From Rhinopithecus roxellana (Eukaryota; Chordata; Mammalia; Primates; Cercopithecidae), in NCBI RefSeq assembly GCF_007565055.1, contig NC_044568.1, forward strand, positions 44,286,156-44,350,155: 64,000 nucleotides of DNA, read 5' to 3'. Under the pieces are notes generated by a model. The model worked only from the letters and a program-made list of their open reading frames with translations. It was not told where the DNA came from and did not search any database. The position numbers and the translations under genes were made by a program. This document shows positions 25,686 to 37,480 of the stretch, one piece after another. Positions within the stretch are counted from its first letter, which is position 1. Each line of letters opens with the position of its first letter.

Positions 25686-26839
25686 GCTTTCTTAGAAACT
25701 TCTTGGTGATGTGTGAATTCATCTCACAGAGTTACACTTATGTTTCGTGGAGCAGTCCATTAACACTGTCTTTGAGGAAGCTGAGAAGGGCTTCCTTGGA
25801 TCGCATTGAGGCCTACGCTGATAAAGGAAATTTCATCCGTTCACAACGTGAAGAAGCTTTCTGAGAAACTTCTTTCTGATCTGTGAATTCATCTCACAGA
25901 GTTACAACCTATGCCTCAAGAAGCAGTATGCTAACACTCTTTTCGTGGAATCTGCAAAGTGATATTTTAGCCCATAGGGGCCCATGGTGAAAAAGGAAAT
26001 GTCCTCACATAATAACTACAGAGAAACTTTCTGAGAGATTGCTTTCTGATGTGTGACTTCATCTCACAGAGTTACGCCAGTGTTTTTGGAACCGTTTCTT
26101 AGGGTTGTTTCCGTGGATTCCGAGAAGTGATATTTCAGATGGCTTTGAAGAATAGAAGGAGAAAAGAAATATCCTCCAAGAAAAAGTGGAATCAAGTTTT
26201 CTGATAAACTGCTTTGTGATATGTGAATTCATTTCAGAGTGTTATATCACCCTTTCTCGGGGGAGTTTCGTAGCACTCATTATGAGGAATCTCAGATGTG
26301 ATGTCTTGGAAACCGTGGAACCGCATGGTGAATCAGGAACAATCCTCGGAGAAACCTGCAGAGAAGCCTTCTCAGAAACTTCTTTGTTGTGGGTGAATTC
26401 AGCCCACAGATGTCCATGATTGTTTTCACTGAGAAGCTTGCTAGCAGAGTTTTCGCAGAATCTGCAATAGGACACACGGTGGCGCTCCGAGACCACAAAT
26501 AACCTCGTCTTACTAAAGAAAGAAGCTTTCTGAGAAACCGTTTTGTGATGTGTGAATTCAACTCACTAAGTTACAGCTGTATTTCGTGGGGCCGTGGCCT
26601 GGCCCTATTTGTGTGGAATCTGAGGACAGATATTCCGGAACCCATTGAAAACAATGGGGCCAATGGAAATATCTTCCAATAAAAATGAGAGAGAAAGAAG
26701 CTTTCTGAGAAACTTCCTCGTGATTGTGAATTCCTCAAAGAGTTACAACTTAGGCCTCATGAAGCAGTTTACTACACTCTTTTCGTGGATATCTGGAAAG
26801 TGATATTGGTAGCCCATAGGGGCCCATGGTGAAAAAGGG
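25686..26839 (+). repeat. Third 9-mer-type block, A-B-V-X-Y-Z-B', truncated by gap
   Basis: A 25686, B, V 26026, X 26196, Y 26367, Z 26525, B' 26700. B' is interrupted by the gap after 140 bases. X-Y-Z here match the copies at 20.5-21.05 kb almost exactly. Single-base indels appear towards the gap (gattgtgaattcctcaaag), a sign of falling consensus quality. Confidence 0.88.
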
Positions 26840-26939
26840 NNNNNNNNNNNNNNNNNNNNNNNNNNNNNNNNNNNNNNNNNNNNNNNNNNNNNNNNNNNNN
26901 NNNNNNNNNNNNNNNNNNNNNNNNNNNNNNNNNNNNNNN
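26840..26939. other. Assembly gap (100 N)
   Basis: Exactly 100 N, a conventional placeholder for a gap of unknown length. Orientation of the repeat flips across it: plus on the left, minus on the right. Both flanks lie in a B' monomer. Confidence 0.99.
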
Positions 26940-29900
26940 ACTCTGTGAGATGAACTCACAGATCAGAAAGAAGTTTCTCAGAAAGCTTCTTTCTCATTTT
27001 ATTGGAAGATGTTTTCCATTGGCCCCATTGTTTTCAAAGGGATCGGGAATATCTGTTCTCAGATTCCACACAATAGGCCTAGGCCACGGCCCCACGAAAT
27101 ACCGCTGCAAATTAGTGAGTTGAATTAACCACACACATAGCGTTTCTCAGAAAGTTCTTCTTTAGTAAGACGAGGTTATTTGTGGTCTTGGAGCGCCACG
27201 TGTGTCCTATTGCAGATTCTGCGAAAATTCTGCTAGCGAGTTCTCAGTGGAAACAACTGATGGAACTGGGCTGAATTCACCACAACAAGAAGTTTTTGAG
27301 AAGCCTTCTCTGCAGGTTTCTCTGAGGATAGTTCCTTATTCAGCATGCATTCAACGATATCCAAGACATCACAATCTGGGATTCCTCAAATAGGTGCTAG
27401 GAAACTCCCCCGAGAAATGGGAGATAGAACACCTGTGAAAGAATTCACATATCACAAAGCAGTTTCTCACAAAGCTGGTTCGCTTCTCTTGAGGATAATC
27501 CTTTCTCCTTTCTATTTTCATGGGCCTCAAGAGCTCATCTGGCAACATATCCACTTCCTAGATTCACGGAAAGAGTCCAAAGAAACCGGCTCTCCAAAAG
27601 AACACTGGGTAATAACTCTGTGAGAGTTGCATCAAGATCAGAGCAATGACAGTTTTCTCAGACAAGCATTCTCTTTGGTTAATGTGAGATCTTCCTTTTA
27701 CCCATGGCAATTCAGGTCAAATTCACGTTTGCGATCCACGAAGAGTTTTAGCAAACTGCTTCTTGATGCAAGTTGTAACTCTTGTGAGATGAATCACAGA
27801 TCAGAAGAAAGTTCTACAGAAAGCTTCTTTCACCCCCCCGGTGTTGGGTGTGGGTTATTGTGTGGGTGTGTGTGTTTGGAAGGGGTTGAGGGTTGTTTGT
27901 TTTTTGTTGGTGTTGGTGGTTTGAGCTTCTCTTTTTTTGTAGTTTTTTTTTTTTTTTTTTTGATGTGTTTTGGGGTGTTTTTGTGTTGTGGTGGAGTGTT
28001 TTGTTGAGATTTGTGGAGTTGGTGTTAGAAACCCCCACCCAACGAGAATGAAATTTCCTTTATCAGCGTAGGCCTCAAATGGTCAAAGAAGCCCTTCTCA
28101 GATCCTCAAAGACAGTGTTAAGGACTGCTCCACGAAAAATAAGTGTAACTCTGTGAGATGAATTCACATCACCAAGAAGTTTCTAAGAAGCTTCTTCTAG
28201 TTTTCATCTTGGATATTCCTTTGTCACTGTAATGTTCATTGCGCTATGAAGTATCTAATGCAGATTTCCAGAAAACTGTGCTAACAAACTGATCACTGAA
28301 GAGAAACTGTGTAACTCTGTGGGTTGCATTCACACATGGCAATGAGTTCTCAGAAAGCTTCTCTTTAGTATTAGTGAGGATATTTCCTTTCTACCATGGG
28401 CCCCAATAGGCTCCCAAATATCACTTTGCAGATTCCACGAAAAGAGTGTTAGCAAACTGCTTCTTGAGGCAGAGGTTGTAAACTCTGTGAGATGAACTCA
28501 CAGATCAGAAAGAAGTTTCTCAGAAAGCTTCTTTCACGTTTTGAACGGATTGAAATTTCTTTATCAGCGTAGGCCTCAAATGATGCAAAGGAAGCCCTTC
28601 TCAGATTCCTCAAAGACAGTGTTAATGGACTGCTCCACGAAACATAAGTGTAACTCTGTGAGATGAATTCACACATCACCAAGAGTTTCTAAGAAAGCTT
28701 CTTTCTAGTTTTCATCTGTGATATTTCTTGTCACTGTAATGTTCATTGCGGCTATGAAGTATCTAATGCAGATTTCCAGAAAAACTGTGCTAACAAAATG
28801 ATCACAGAAAGAGAACGTTGTAACTCTGTGTGAGTTGCATTCACACATGGCAATGCGTTTCTCAGAAAGCTTCTCTTTAGTTATTATGTTGAGGATATTT
28901 CCTTTATCACCATGGGCCCAATGGCTCCCAAATATCACTTTGCACGATTCCACGAAAAGAGTGTAGCAAACTGCTTCTTGAGGCAGAGGTTGTAACTCTG
29001 TGAGATGAACTCACAGATCAGAAAGAAGTTTCTCAGAAAGCTTCTTTCACGTGTTGAACGGATTGAAATTTCCTTTATCAGCGTAGGCCTCAAAGTGCAA
29101 GTCTAAAGAAGCCCTTCTCAGATCCTCACAGACAGTGTTAATGGACTGCTCCACGAAACATAAGTGTAACTCTGTGGAGATGAATTCACACATCACCAAG
29201 CAGTTTCTAAGAAAGCTTCTTTCTAGTTTTCATCTCTGGATATTCCTTTGTCACCTGTAATGTTCATTGCGGCTATGAAGTATCTAATGCAGATTTCCAG
29301 AAAACTGTGCTAACAAACTGATCACTGAAGAGAAACGTGTAACTCTGTGGGTTGCATTCACACTTGGCAATGCAGTTCTCAGAAAGCTTCTCTTTTAGTT
29401 ATTAGTGAGGATTTTCCTTTTACATGGGCCCAATAGGCTCCCAAATATCACTTTGCAGATTCCACGAAAAGAGTGTTAGCAAACTGCTTCTTGGAGAGTT
29501 GGTTGTAACTTGTGAGATGAACTCACAGATCAGAAAGAAGTTTCTAGAAAGCTTCTTTCACGGTTTGAACGGATGAAATTTCCTTTATCAGCGTAGGCCT
29601 CAAAGTGGTCAAAGAAGCCCTTCTCAGATCCTCAAAGACAGTGTTAAGGACTGCTCCACGAAACATAAGTGTAACTCTGTGAGATGAATTCACACATCAC
29701 CAAGAAGTTCTAAGAAAGCTTCTTTCTAGTTTTCATCTGTGGATATATTCTTTTCCACTGTAATGTTCATTGCGCTATGAAGTATCTAATGCAGATTTCC
29801 AGAAAAACTGTGCTAACAAACTGATCACGAAGAAAACGTGTAACTCTGTGAGTTGCATTCACACTGGCAATGCAGTTTCTCAGAAAGCTTCTCTTTAGTT

Positions 29901-30031
29901 ATTATGTGAGGATTTTCCTTATCACCATGGGCCCCAATAGGCTCCCAAATATCACTTTGCAGATTCCACGAAAAGAGTGTTAGCAAACTGCTTCTTGAGC
30001 AGAGGTTGAACTCTGTGAGATGGAACTCACA
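26940..30031 (-). repeat. Inverted S3-like block, indel-rich
   Basis: Monomers run on the minus strand. Left to right they are B' (to ~26,986), Z (~26,987-27,154), Y (to ~27,304), X (to ~27,475), V (to ~27,660) and B, then A, D, C, B repeating. In repeat orientation the first part is B-V-X-Y-Z-B', the same order as the 9-mer left of the gap. B has ttgaggcagaggttgtaac, D has tctaatgcagatttccag. Many one-base insertions and deletions (for example gaaagttcttctttag, tttctaagaagcttcttctag) break the monomer lengths, unlike the plus-strand blocks before 25 kb. I read this as a low-quality consensus. A true inverted array is possible. Confidence 0.85.
27834..28038. other. Non-satellite G/T-rich filler
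   Basis: About 205 bp of low-complexity sequence with gtgtgggtgtgtgtgtttgg and a T run of ~19 (27,943-27,961). It sits inside the A monomer motif ttcac-gtttt-gaacg, replacing only the gtttt, so it is an insertion. I do not recognise it as a transposable element. A base-calling or consensus artefact is more likely than real DNA. Confidence 0.7.
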
Positions 30032-30065
30032 TATGGAGAATGATGTGTGAATTCATCTCTCAGAG
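30011..30065. repeat. Strand-switch point with imperfect inverted repeat
   Basis: Left arm 30,011-30,032 (ctctgtgagatggaactcac...) is the inverted start of a B monomer. Right arm 30,043-30,065 (atgtgtgaattcatctctca...) is the start of a plus-strand A monomer. They are complementary over ~22 bases with a few mismatches, around a ~10-base loop. Repeat orientation changes here from minus to plus without any gap. Confidence 0.85.
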
Positions 30066-33000
30066 TTACACTTATGTTTCGTGGAGCAGTCCATTAACAC
30101 TGTCTTTGAGGAAACTGAAGGGCTTCCTTGCAATCGATTTGAGGACTACGCTGATAAGGAAATTTCAGCCGTTCAAAACGTAAGAAGCTTTCTGAAAACT
30201 TCTTCTTTCTGATCTGGTGAGTCATCTCCCAGACTTTATAACTCAGACGTTCAAAGCATTTTGCTAACACCTGTTCGTGGAATCGGGAAAGTGAAATTTG
30301 GGAGCCATAGGGCCCATGGTGAGAAAGGAAATATCGTCACAATAGAAGTAGAGAGAAGCTTATCTGAGAGATTGCTTTCTGATGTGTGACTTCGTCACAC
30401 AGAGTTCCACCCTTCCCTTCTTGGAACAGTTTGCTAACACTGTTGTCAGGGATTCTGCAAAGGTATATTGGGAGCTCATTGAGGGCTATGGTGAAAAAGG
30501 ACATATCCTCACATAATAACTAAAGAGAAGCTTTCTGAGAAACTGCATTGCCATGTGTGAATGCAACTCTCAGAGTTACACGTTTCTCTTCAGTGATCAG
30601 TTTGTTAACACAGTTTTCTGGAAATCTGCAATTAGACACTTCATAGCGCAATGAAGCTTACGGTGACAAAGGATATATCCACAGATGAAAACTAGAAAGA
30701 AGCTTTCTTAGAAACTGCCTGGTGATGTGTGAATTCATCTCTCAGAGTTACACTTATGTTTCGTGGAGCAGTCCATTAACACTGTCTTTGAGGAAACTGA
30801 GAAGGGCTTCCTTGCATCGCTTTGAGGCCTACGCTGATAAAGGAAATTTCATCGTTCAAAACGTGAAAGAAGCTTTCTGAGAAACTTCTTTCTGATCTGT
30901 GAGTTCATCTCCCAGACTTATAACTTAGACTTCAGAAAGCAGTTTGCTAACACTCTTTTCGTGGAATCTGGAAAGTGATATTTGGGAGCCCATAGGGGCC
31001 CATGGTGAGAAAGGAAATATCGTCACATAAGAAGTAGAGAGAAGCTTTCTGAGAGATTGCTTTCTGATGTGTGACTTCGTCACACAGAGTTCCACCCTTC
31101 CCTTCTTGGAACAGTTTGCTAACACTGTTGTCAGGGATTCTGCAAAGGTATATTTGGGAGCTCATTGAGGGCTATGGTGAAAAAGGACATATCCTCACAT
31201 AATAACTAAAGAGAAGCTTTCTGAGAAACTGCATTGCCATGTGTGAATGCAACTCTCAGAGTTACACGTTTCTCTTCAGTGATCAGTTTGTTAACACAGT
31301 TTTCTGGAAATCTGCAATTAGACACTTCATAGCGCAATGAAGCTTACGGTGACAAAGGATATATCCACAGATGAAAACTAGAAAGAAGCTTTCTTAGAAA
31401 CTGCCTGGTGATGTGTGAATTCATCTCTCAGAGTTACACTTATGTTTCGTGGAGCAGTCCATTAACACTGTCTTTGAGGAAACTGAGAAGGGCTTCCTTG
31501 CATCGCTTTGAGGCCTACGCTGATAAAGGAAATTTCATCCGTTCAAAACGTGAAAGAAGCTTTCTGAGAAACTTCTTTCTGATCTGTGAGTTCATCTCCC
31601 AGACTTATAACTTAGACTTCAGAAAGCAGTTTGCTAACACTCTTTTCGTGGAATCTGGAAAGTGATATTTGGGAGCCCATAGGGGCCCATGGTGAGAAAG
31701 GAAATATCGTCACATAAGTAAGTAGAGAGAAGCTTTCTGAGAGATTGCTTTCTGATGTGTGACTTCGTCACACAGAGTTCCACCCTTCCCTTCTTGGAAC
31801 AGTTTGCTAACACTGTTGTCAGGGATTCTGCAAAGGTATATTTGGGAGCTCATTGAGGGCTATGGTGAAAAAGGACATATCCTCACATAATAACTAAAGA
31901 GAAGCTTTCTGAGAAACTGCATTGCCATGTGTGAATGCAACTCTCAGAGTTACACGTTTCTCTTCAGTGATCAGTTTGTTAACACAGTTTTCTGGAAATC
32001 TGCAATTAGACACTTCATAGCGCAATGAAGCTTACGGTGACAAAGGATATATCCACAGATGAAAACTAGAAAGAAGCTTTCTTAGAAACTGCCTGGTGAT
32101 GTGTGAATTCATCTCATCAGAGTTACACTTATGTTTCGTGGAGCAGTCCATTAACACTGTCTTTGAGGAAACTGAGAAGGGCTTCCTTGCATCGCTTTGA
32201 GGCCTACGCTGATAAAGGAAATTTCATCCGTTCAAAACGTGAAAGAAGCTTTCTGAGAAACTTCTTTCTGATCTGTGAGTTCATCTCCCAGACTTATAAC
32301 TTAGACTTCAGAAAGCAGTTTGCTAACACTCTTTTCGTGGAATCTGGAAAGTGATATTTGGGAGCCCATAGGGGCCCATGGTGAGAAAGGAAATATCGTC
32401 ACATAGTAAGTAGAGAGAAGCTTTCTGAGAGATTGCTTTCTGATGTGTGACTTCGTCACACAGAGTTCCACCCTTCCCTTCTTGGAACAGTTTGCTAACA
32501 CTGTTGTCAGGGATTCTGCAAAGGTATATTTGGGAGCTCATTGAGGGCTATGGTGAAAAAGGACATATCCTCACATAATAACTAAAGAGAAGCTTTCTGA
32601 GAAACTGCATTGCCATGTGTGAATGCAACTCTCAGAGTTACACGTTTCTCTTCAGTGATCAGTTTGTTAACACAGTTTTCTGGAAATCTGCAATTAGACA
32701 CTTCATAGCGCAATGAAGCTTACGGTGACAAAGGATATATCCACAGATGAAAACTAGAAAGAAGCTTTCTTAGAAACTGCCTGGTGATGTGTGAATTCAT
32801 CTCTCAGAGTTACACTTATGTTTCGTGGAGCAGTCCATTAACACTGTCTTTGAGGAAACTGAGAAGGGCTTCCTTGCATCGCTTTGAGGCCTACGCTGAT
32901 AAAGGAAATTTCATCCGTTCAAAACGTGAAAGAAGCTTTCTGAGAAACTTCTTTCTGATCTGTGAGTTCATCTCCCAGACTTATAACTTAGACTTCAGAA

Positions 33001-33450
33001 AGCAGTTTGCTAACACTCTTTTCGTGGAATCTGGAAAGTGATATTTGGGAGCCCATAGGGGCCCATGGTGAGAAAGGAAATATCGTCACATAGTAAGTAG
33101 AGAGAAGCTTTCTGAGAGATTGCTTTCTGATGTGTGACTTCGTCACACAGAGTTCCACCCTTCCCTTCTTGGAACAGTTTGCTAACACTGTTGTCAGGGA
33201 TTCTGCAAAGGTATATTTGGGAGCTCATTGAGGGCTATGGTGAAAAAGGACATATCCTCACATAATAACTAAAGAGAAGCTTTCTGAGAAACTGCATTGC
33301 CATGTGTGAATGCAACTCTCAGAGTTACACGTTTCTCTTCAGTGATCAGTTTGTTAACACAGTTTTCTGGAAATCTGCAATTAGACACTTCATAGCGCAA
33401 TGAAGCTTACGGTGACAAAGGATATATCCACAGATGAAAACTAGAAAGAA

Positions 33451-33621
33451 GCTTTCTTAGAAACTGCCTGGTGATGTGTGAATTCATCTCTCAGAGTTAC
33501 ACTTATGTTTCGTGGAGCAGTCCATTAACACTGTCTTTGAGGAAACTGAGAAGGGCTTCCTTGCATCGCTTTGAGGCCTACGCTGATAAAGGAAATTTCA
33601 TCCGTTCAAAACGTGAAAGAA
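33451..33621 (+). repeat. Monomer A (reference copy, 171 bp)
   Basis: Starts gctttcttagaaactgcctg. Key blocks: gtgtgaattcatct, tttcgtggagcagtccatta, cttccttgcatcgctttg, ctacgctgataaaggaa. It contains the only EcoRI site (gaattc) of the S2a unit, so EcoRI would cut once per 687 bp. Confidence 0.95.
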
Positions 33622-33793
33622 GCTTTCTGAGAAACTTCTTTCTGATCTGTGAGTTCATCTCCCAGACTTATAACTTAGACTTCAGAAAGCAGTTTGCTAA
33701 CACTCTTTTCGTGGAATCTGGAAAGTGATATTTGGGAGCCCATAGGGGCCCATGGTGAGAAAGGAAATATCGTCACATAAGAAGTAGAGAGAA
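33622..33793 (+). repeat. Monomer B (reference copy, 172 bp)
   Basis: Starts gctttctgagaaacttcttt. Key blocks: gatctgtgagttcatctccc, acttataacttagacttcag, cttttcgtggaatctggaaa, gggagcccataggggcccat. The string ttcgtggaatctggaaa resembles a CENP-B box at its first bases only and lies at the wrong monomer position. Confidence 0.95.
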
Positions 33794-33965
33794 GCTTTCT
33801 GAGAGATTGCTTTCTGATGTGTGACTTCGTCACACAGAGTTCCACCCTTCCCTTCTTGGAACAGTTTGCTAACACTGTTGTCAGGGATTCTGCAAAGGTA
33901 TATTTGGGAGCTCATTGAGGGCTATGGTGAAAAAGGACATATCCTCACATAATAACTAAAGAGAA
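33794..33965 (+). repeat. Monomer C (reference copy, 172 bp)
   Basis: Starts gctttctgagagattgcttt. Key blocks: tgacttcgtcacacagag, ccacccttcccttcttggaa, gagctcattgagggctatgg, aaaaaggacatatcctcac. Carries the closest pJ-alpha-type box of the four classes. Confidence 0.95.
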
Positions 33966-34137
33966 GCTTTCTGAGAAACTGCATTGCCATGTGTGAATGC
34001 AACTCTCAGAGTTACACGTTTCTCTTCAGTGATCAGTTTGTTAACACAGTTTTCTGGAAATCTGCAATTAGACACTTCATAGCGCAATGAAGCTTACGGT
34101 GACAAAGGATATATCCACAGATGAAAACTAGAAAGAA
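33966..34137 (+). repeat. Monomer D (reference copy, 172 bp)
   Basis: Starts gctttctgagaaactgcatt. Key blocks: gtgaatgcaactctcagag, tttctcttcagtgatcag, gcaattagacacttcatagc, caatgaagcttacggtgac. It has an internal HindIII site (aagctt) in addition to the boundary site, so a HindIII digest would split D. Confidence 0.95.
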
Positions 34138-37100
34138 GCTTTCTTAGAAACTGCCTGGTGATGTGTGAATTCATCTCTCAGAGTTACACTTATGTTTCGT
34201 GGAGCAGTCCATTAACACTGTCTTTGAGGAAACTGAGAAGGGCTTCCTTGCATCGCTTTGAGGCCTACGCTGATAAAGGAAATTTCATCCGTTCAAAACG
34301 TGAAAGAAGCTTTCTGAGAAACTTCTTTCTGATCTGTGAGTTCATCTCCCAGACTTATAACTTAGACTTCAGAAAGCAGTTTGCTAACACTCTTTTCGTG
34401 GAATCTGGAAAGTGATATTTGGGAGCCCATAGGGGCCCATGGTGAGAAAGGAAATATCGTCACATAAGTAAGTAGAGAGAAGCTTTCTGAGAGATTGCTT
34501 TCTGATGTGTGACTTCGTCACACAGAGTTCCACCCTTCCCTTCTTGGAACAGTTTGCTAACACTGTTGTCAGGGATTCTGCAAAGGTATATTTGGGAGCT
34601 CATTGAGGGCTATGGTGAAAAAGGACATATCCTCACATAATAACTAAAGAGAAGCTTTCTGAGAAACTGCATTGCCATGTGTGAATGCAACTCTCAGAGT
34701 TACACGTTTCTCTTCAGTGATCAGTTTGTTAACACAGTTTTCTGGAAATCTGCAATTAGACACTTCATAGCGCAATGAAGCTTACGGTGACAAAGGATAT
34801 ATCCACAGATGAAAACTAGAAAGAAGCTTTCTTAGAAACTGCCTGGTGATGTGTGAATTCATCTCTCAGAGTTACACTTATGTTTCGTGGAGCAGTCCAT
34901 TAACACTGTCTTTGAGGAAACTGAGAAGGGCTTCCTTGCATCGCTTTGAGGCCTACGCTGATAAAGGAAATTTCATCCGTTCAAAACGTGAAAGAAGCTT
35001 TCTGAGAAACTTCTTTCTGATCTGTGAGTTCATCTCCCAGACTTATAACTTAGACTTCAGAAAGCAGTTTGCTAACACTCTTTTCGTGGAATCTGGAAAG
35101 TGATATTTGGGAGCCCATAGGGGCCCATGGTGAGAAAGGAAATATCGTCACATAAGAAGTAGAGAGAAGCTTTCTGAGAGATTGCTTTCTGATGTGTGAC
35201 TTCGTCACACAGAGTTCCACCCTTCCCTTCTTGGAACAGTTTGCTAACACTGTTGTCAGGGATTCTGCAAAGGTATATTTGGGAGCTCATTGAGGGCTAT
35301 GGTGAAAAAGGACATATCCTCACATAATAACTAAAGAGAAGCTTTCTGAGAAACTGCATTGCCATGTGTGAATGCAACTCTCAGAGTTACACGTTTCTCT
35401 TCAGTGATCAGTTTGTTAACACAGTTTTCTGGAAATCTGCAATTAGACACTTCATAGCGCAATGAAGCTTACGGTGACAAAGGATATATCCACAGATGAA
35501 AACTAGAAAGAAGCTTTCTTAGAAACTGCCTGGTGATGTGTGAATTCATCTCTCAGAGTTACACTTATGTTTCGTGGAGCAGTCCATTAACACTGTCTTT
35601 GAGGAAACTGAGAAGGGCTTCCTTGCATCGCTTTGAGGCCTACGCTGATAAAGGAAATTTCATCGGTTCAAAACGTGAAAGAAGCTTTCTGAGAAACTTC
35701 TTTCTGATCTGTGAGTTCATCTCCCAGACTTATAACTTAGACTTCAGAAAGCAGTTTGCTAACACTCTTTTCGTGGAATCTGGAAAGTGATATTTGGGAG
35801 CCCATAGGGGCCCATGGTGAGAAAGGAAATATCGTCACATAGTAAGTAGAGAGAAGCTTTCTGAGAGATTGCTTTCTGATGTGTGACTTCGTCACACAGA
35901 GTTCCACCCTTCCCTTCTTGGAACAGTTTGCTAACACTGTTGTCAGGGATTCTGCAAAGGTATATTTGGGAGCTCATTGAGGGCTATGGTGAAAAAGGAC
36001 ATATCCTCACATAATAACTAAAGAGAAGCTTTCTGAGAAACTGCATTGCCATGTGTGAATGCAACTCTCAGAGTTACACGTTTCTCTTCAGTGATCAGTT
36101 TGTTAACACAGTTTTCTGGAAATCTGCAATTAGACACTTCATAGCGCAATGAAGCTTACGGTGACAAAGGATATATCCACAGATGAAAACTAGAAAGAAG
36201 CTTTCTTAGAAACTGCCTGGTGATGTGTGAATTCATCTCTCAGAGTTACACTTATGTTTCGTGGAGCAGTCCATTAACACTGTCTTTGAGGAAACTGAGA
36301 AGGGCTTCCTTGCATCGCTTTGAGGCCTACGCTGATAAAGGAAATTTCATCGGTTCAAAACGTGAAAGAAGCTTTCTGAGAAACTTCTTTCTGATCTGTG
36401 AGTTCATCTCCCAGACTTATAACTTAGACTTCAGAAAGCAGTTTGCTAACACTCTTTTCGTGGAATCTGGAAAGTGATATTTGGGAGCCCATAGGGGCCC
36501 ATGGTGAGAAAGGAAATATCGTCACATAGTAAGTAGAGAGAAGCTTTCTGAGAGATTGCTTTCTGATGTGTGACTTCGTCACACAGAGTTCCACCCTTCC
36601 CTTCTTGGAACAGTTTGCTAACACTGTTGTCAGGGATTCTGCAAAGGTATATTTGGGAGCTCATTGAGGGCTATGGTGAAAAAGGACATATCCTCACATA
36701 ATAACTAAAGAGAAGCTTTCTGAGAAACTGCATTGCCATGTGTGAATGCAACTCTCAGAGTTACACGTTTCTCTTCAGTGATCAGTTTGTTAACACAGTT
36801 TTCTGGAAATCTGCAATTAGACACTTCATAGCGCAATGAAGCTTACGGTGACAAAGGATATATCCACAGATGAAAACTAGAAAGAAGCTTTCTTAGAAAC
36901 TGCCTGGTGATGTGTGAATTCATCTCTCAGAGTTACACTTATGTTTCGTGGAGCAGTCCATTAACACTGTCTTTGAGGAAACTGAGAAGGGCTTCCTTGC
37001 ATCGCTTTGAGGCCTACGCTGATAAAGGAAATTTCATCCGTTCAAAACGTGAAAGAAGCTTTCTGAGAAACTTCTTTCTGATCTGTGAGTTCATCTCCCA

Positions 37101-37480
37101 GACTTATAACTTAGACTTCAGAAAGCAGTTTGCTAACACTCTTTTCGTGGAATCTGGAAAGTGATATTTGGGAGCCCATAGGGGCCCATGGTGAGAAGGA
37201 AATATCGTCACATAAGAAGTAGAGAGAAGCTTTCTGAGAGATTGCTTTCTGATGTGTGACTTCGTCACACAGAGTTCCACCCTTCCCTTCTTGGAACAGT
37301 TTGCTAACACTGTTGTCAGGGATTCTGCAAAGGTATATTTGGGAGCTCATTGAGGGCTATGGTGAAAAAGGACATATCCTCACATAATAACTAAAGAGAA
37401 GCTTTCTGAGAAACTGCATTGCCATGTGTGAATGCAACTCTCAGAGTTACACGTTTCTCTTCAGTGATCAGTTCTGTTAA

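Larger units (their letters stand above)
30043..37480 (+). repeat. Homogeneous 687-bp HOR block (subtype S2a)
   Basis: After one noisy unit (30,043-30,701), units start at 30702, 31388, 32076, 32764, 33451, 34138, 34826, 35513, 36200 and 36887, spaced 686-688 bp. Neighbouring units are nearly identical. S2a is marked by catctctcagagttacac in A and catctcccagacttataac in B. Units differ at the B/C junction: cacataagaagtag (type 1), cacataagtaagtag (type 2), cacatagtaagtag (type 3). Units at 35513 and 36200 also have catcggttc in place of catccgttc. This is the youngest-looking part of the plus-strand array. Confidence 0.95.

Noticed and set aside
27627..28007. 126-codon frame at 27.6-28.0 kb
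   Set aside because: Runs from V/B satellite into G/T-rich filler; the second half is phenylalanine/glycine/cysteine low complexity.
31408..31665. Identical 85-codon frames in consecutive units, suggesting a conserved peptide family
   Set aside because: Identity extends equally through non-coding parts of the unit and to synonymous positions, so it reflects DNA homogenisation and not protein selection.
33700..33720. ttcgtggaatctggaaa as a CENP-B box
   Set aside because: It matches the first bases of the box but has tgga instead of cggg, and is not at the usual box position in the monomer.
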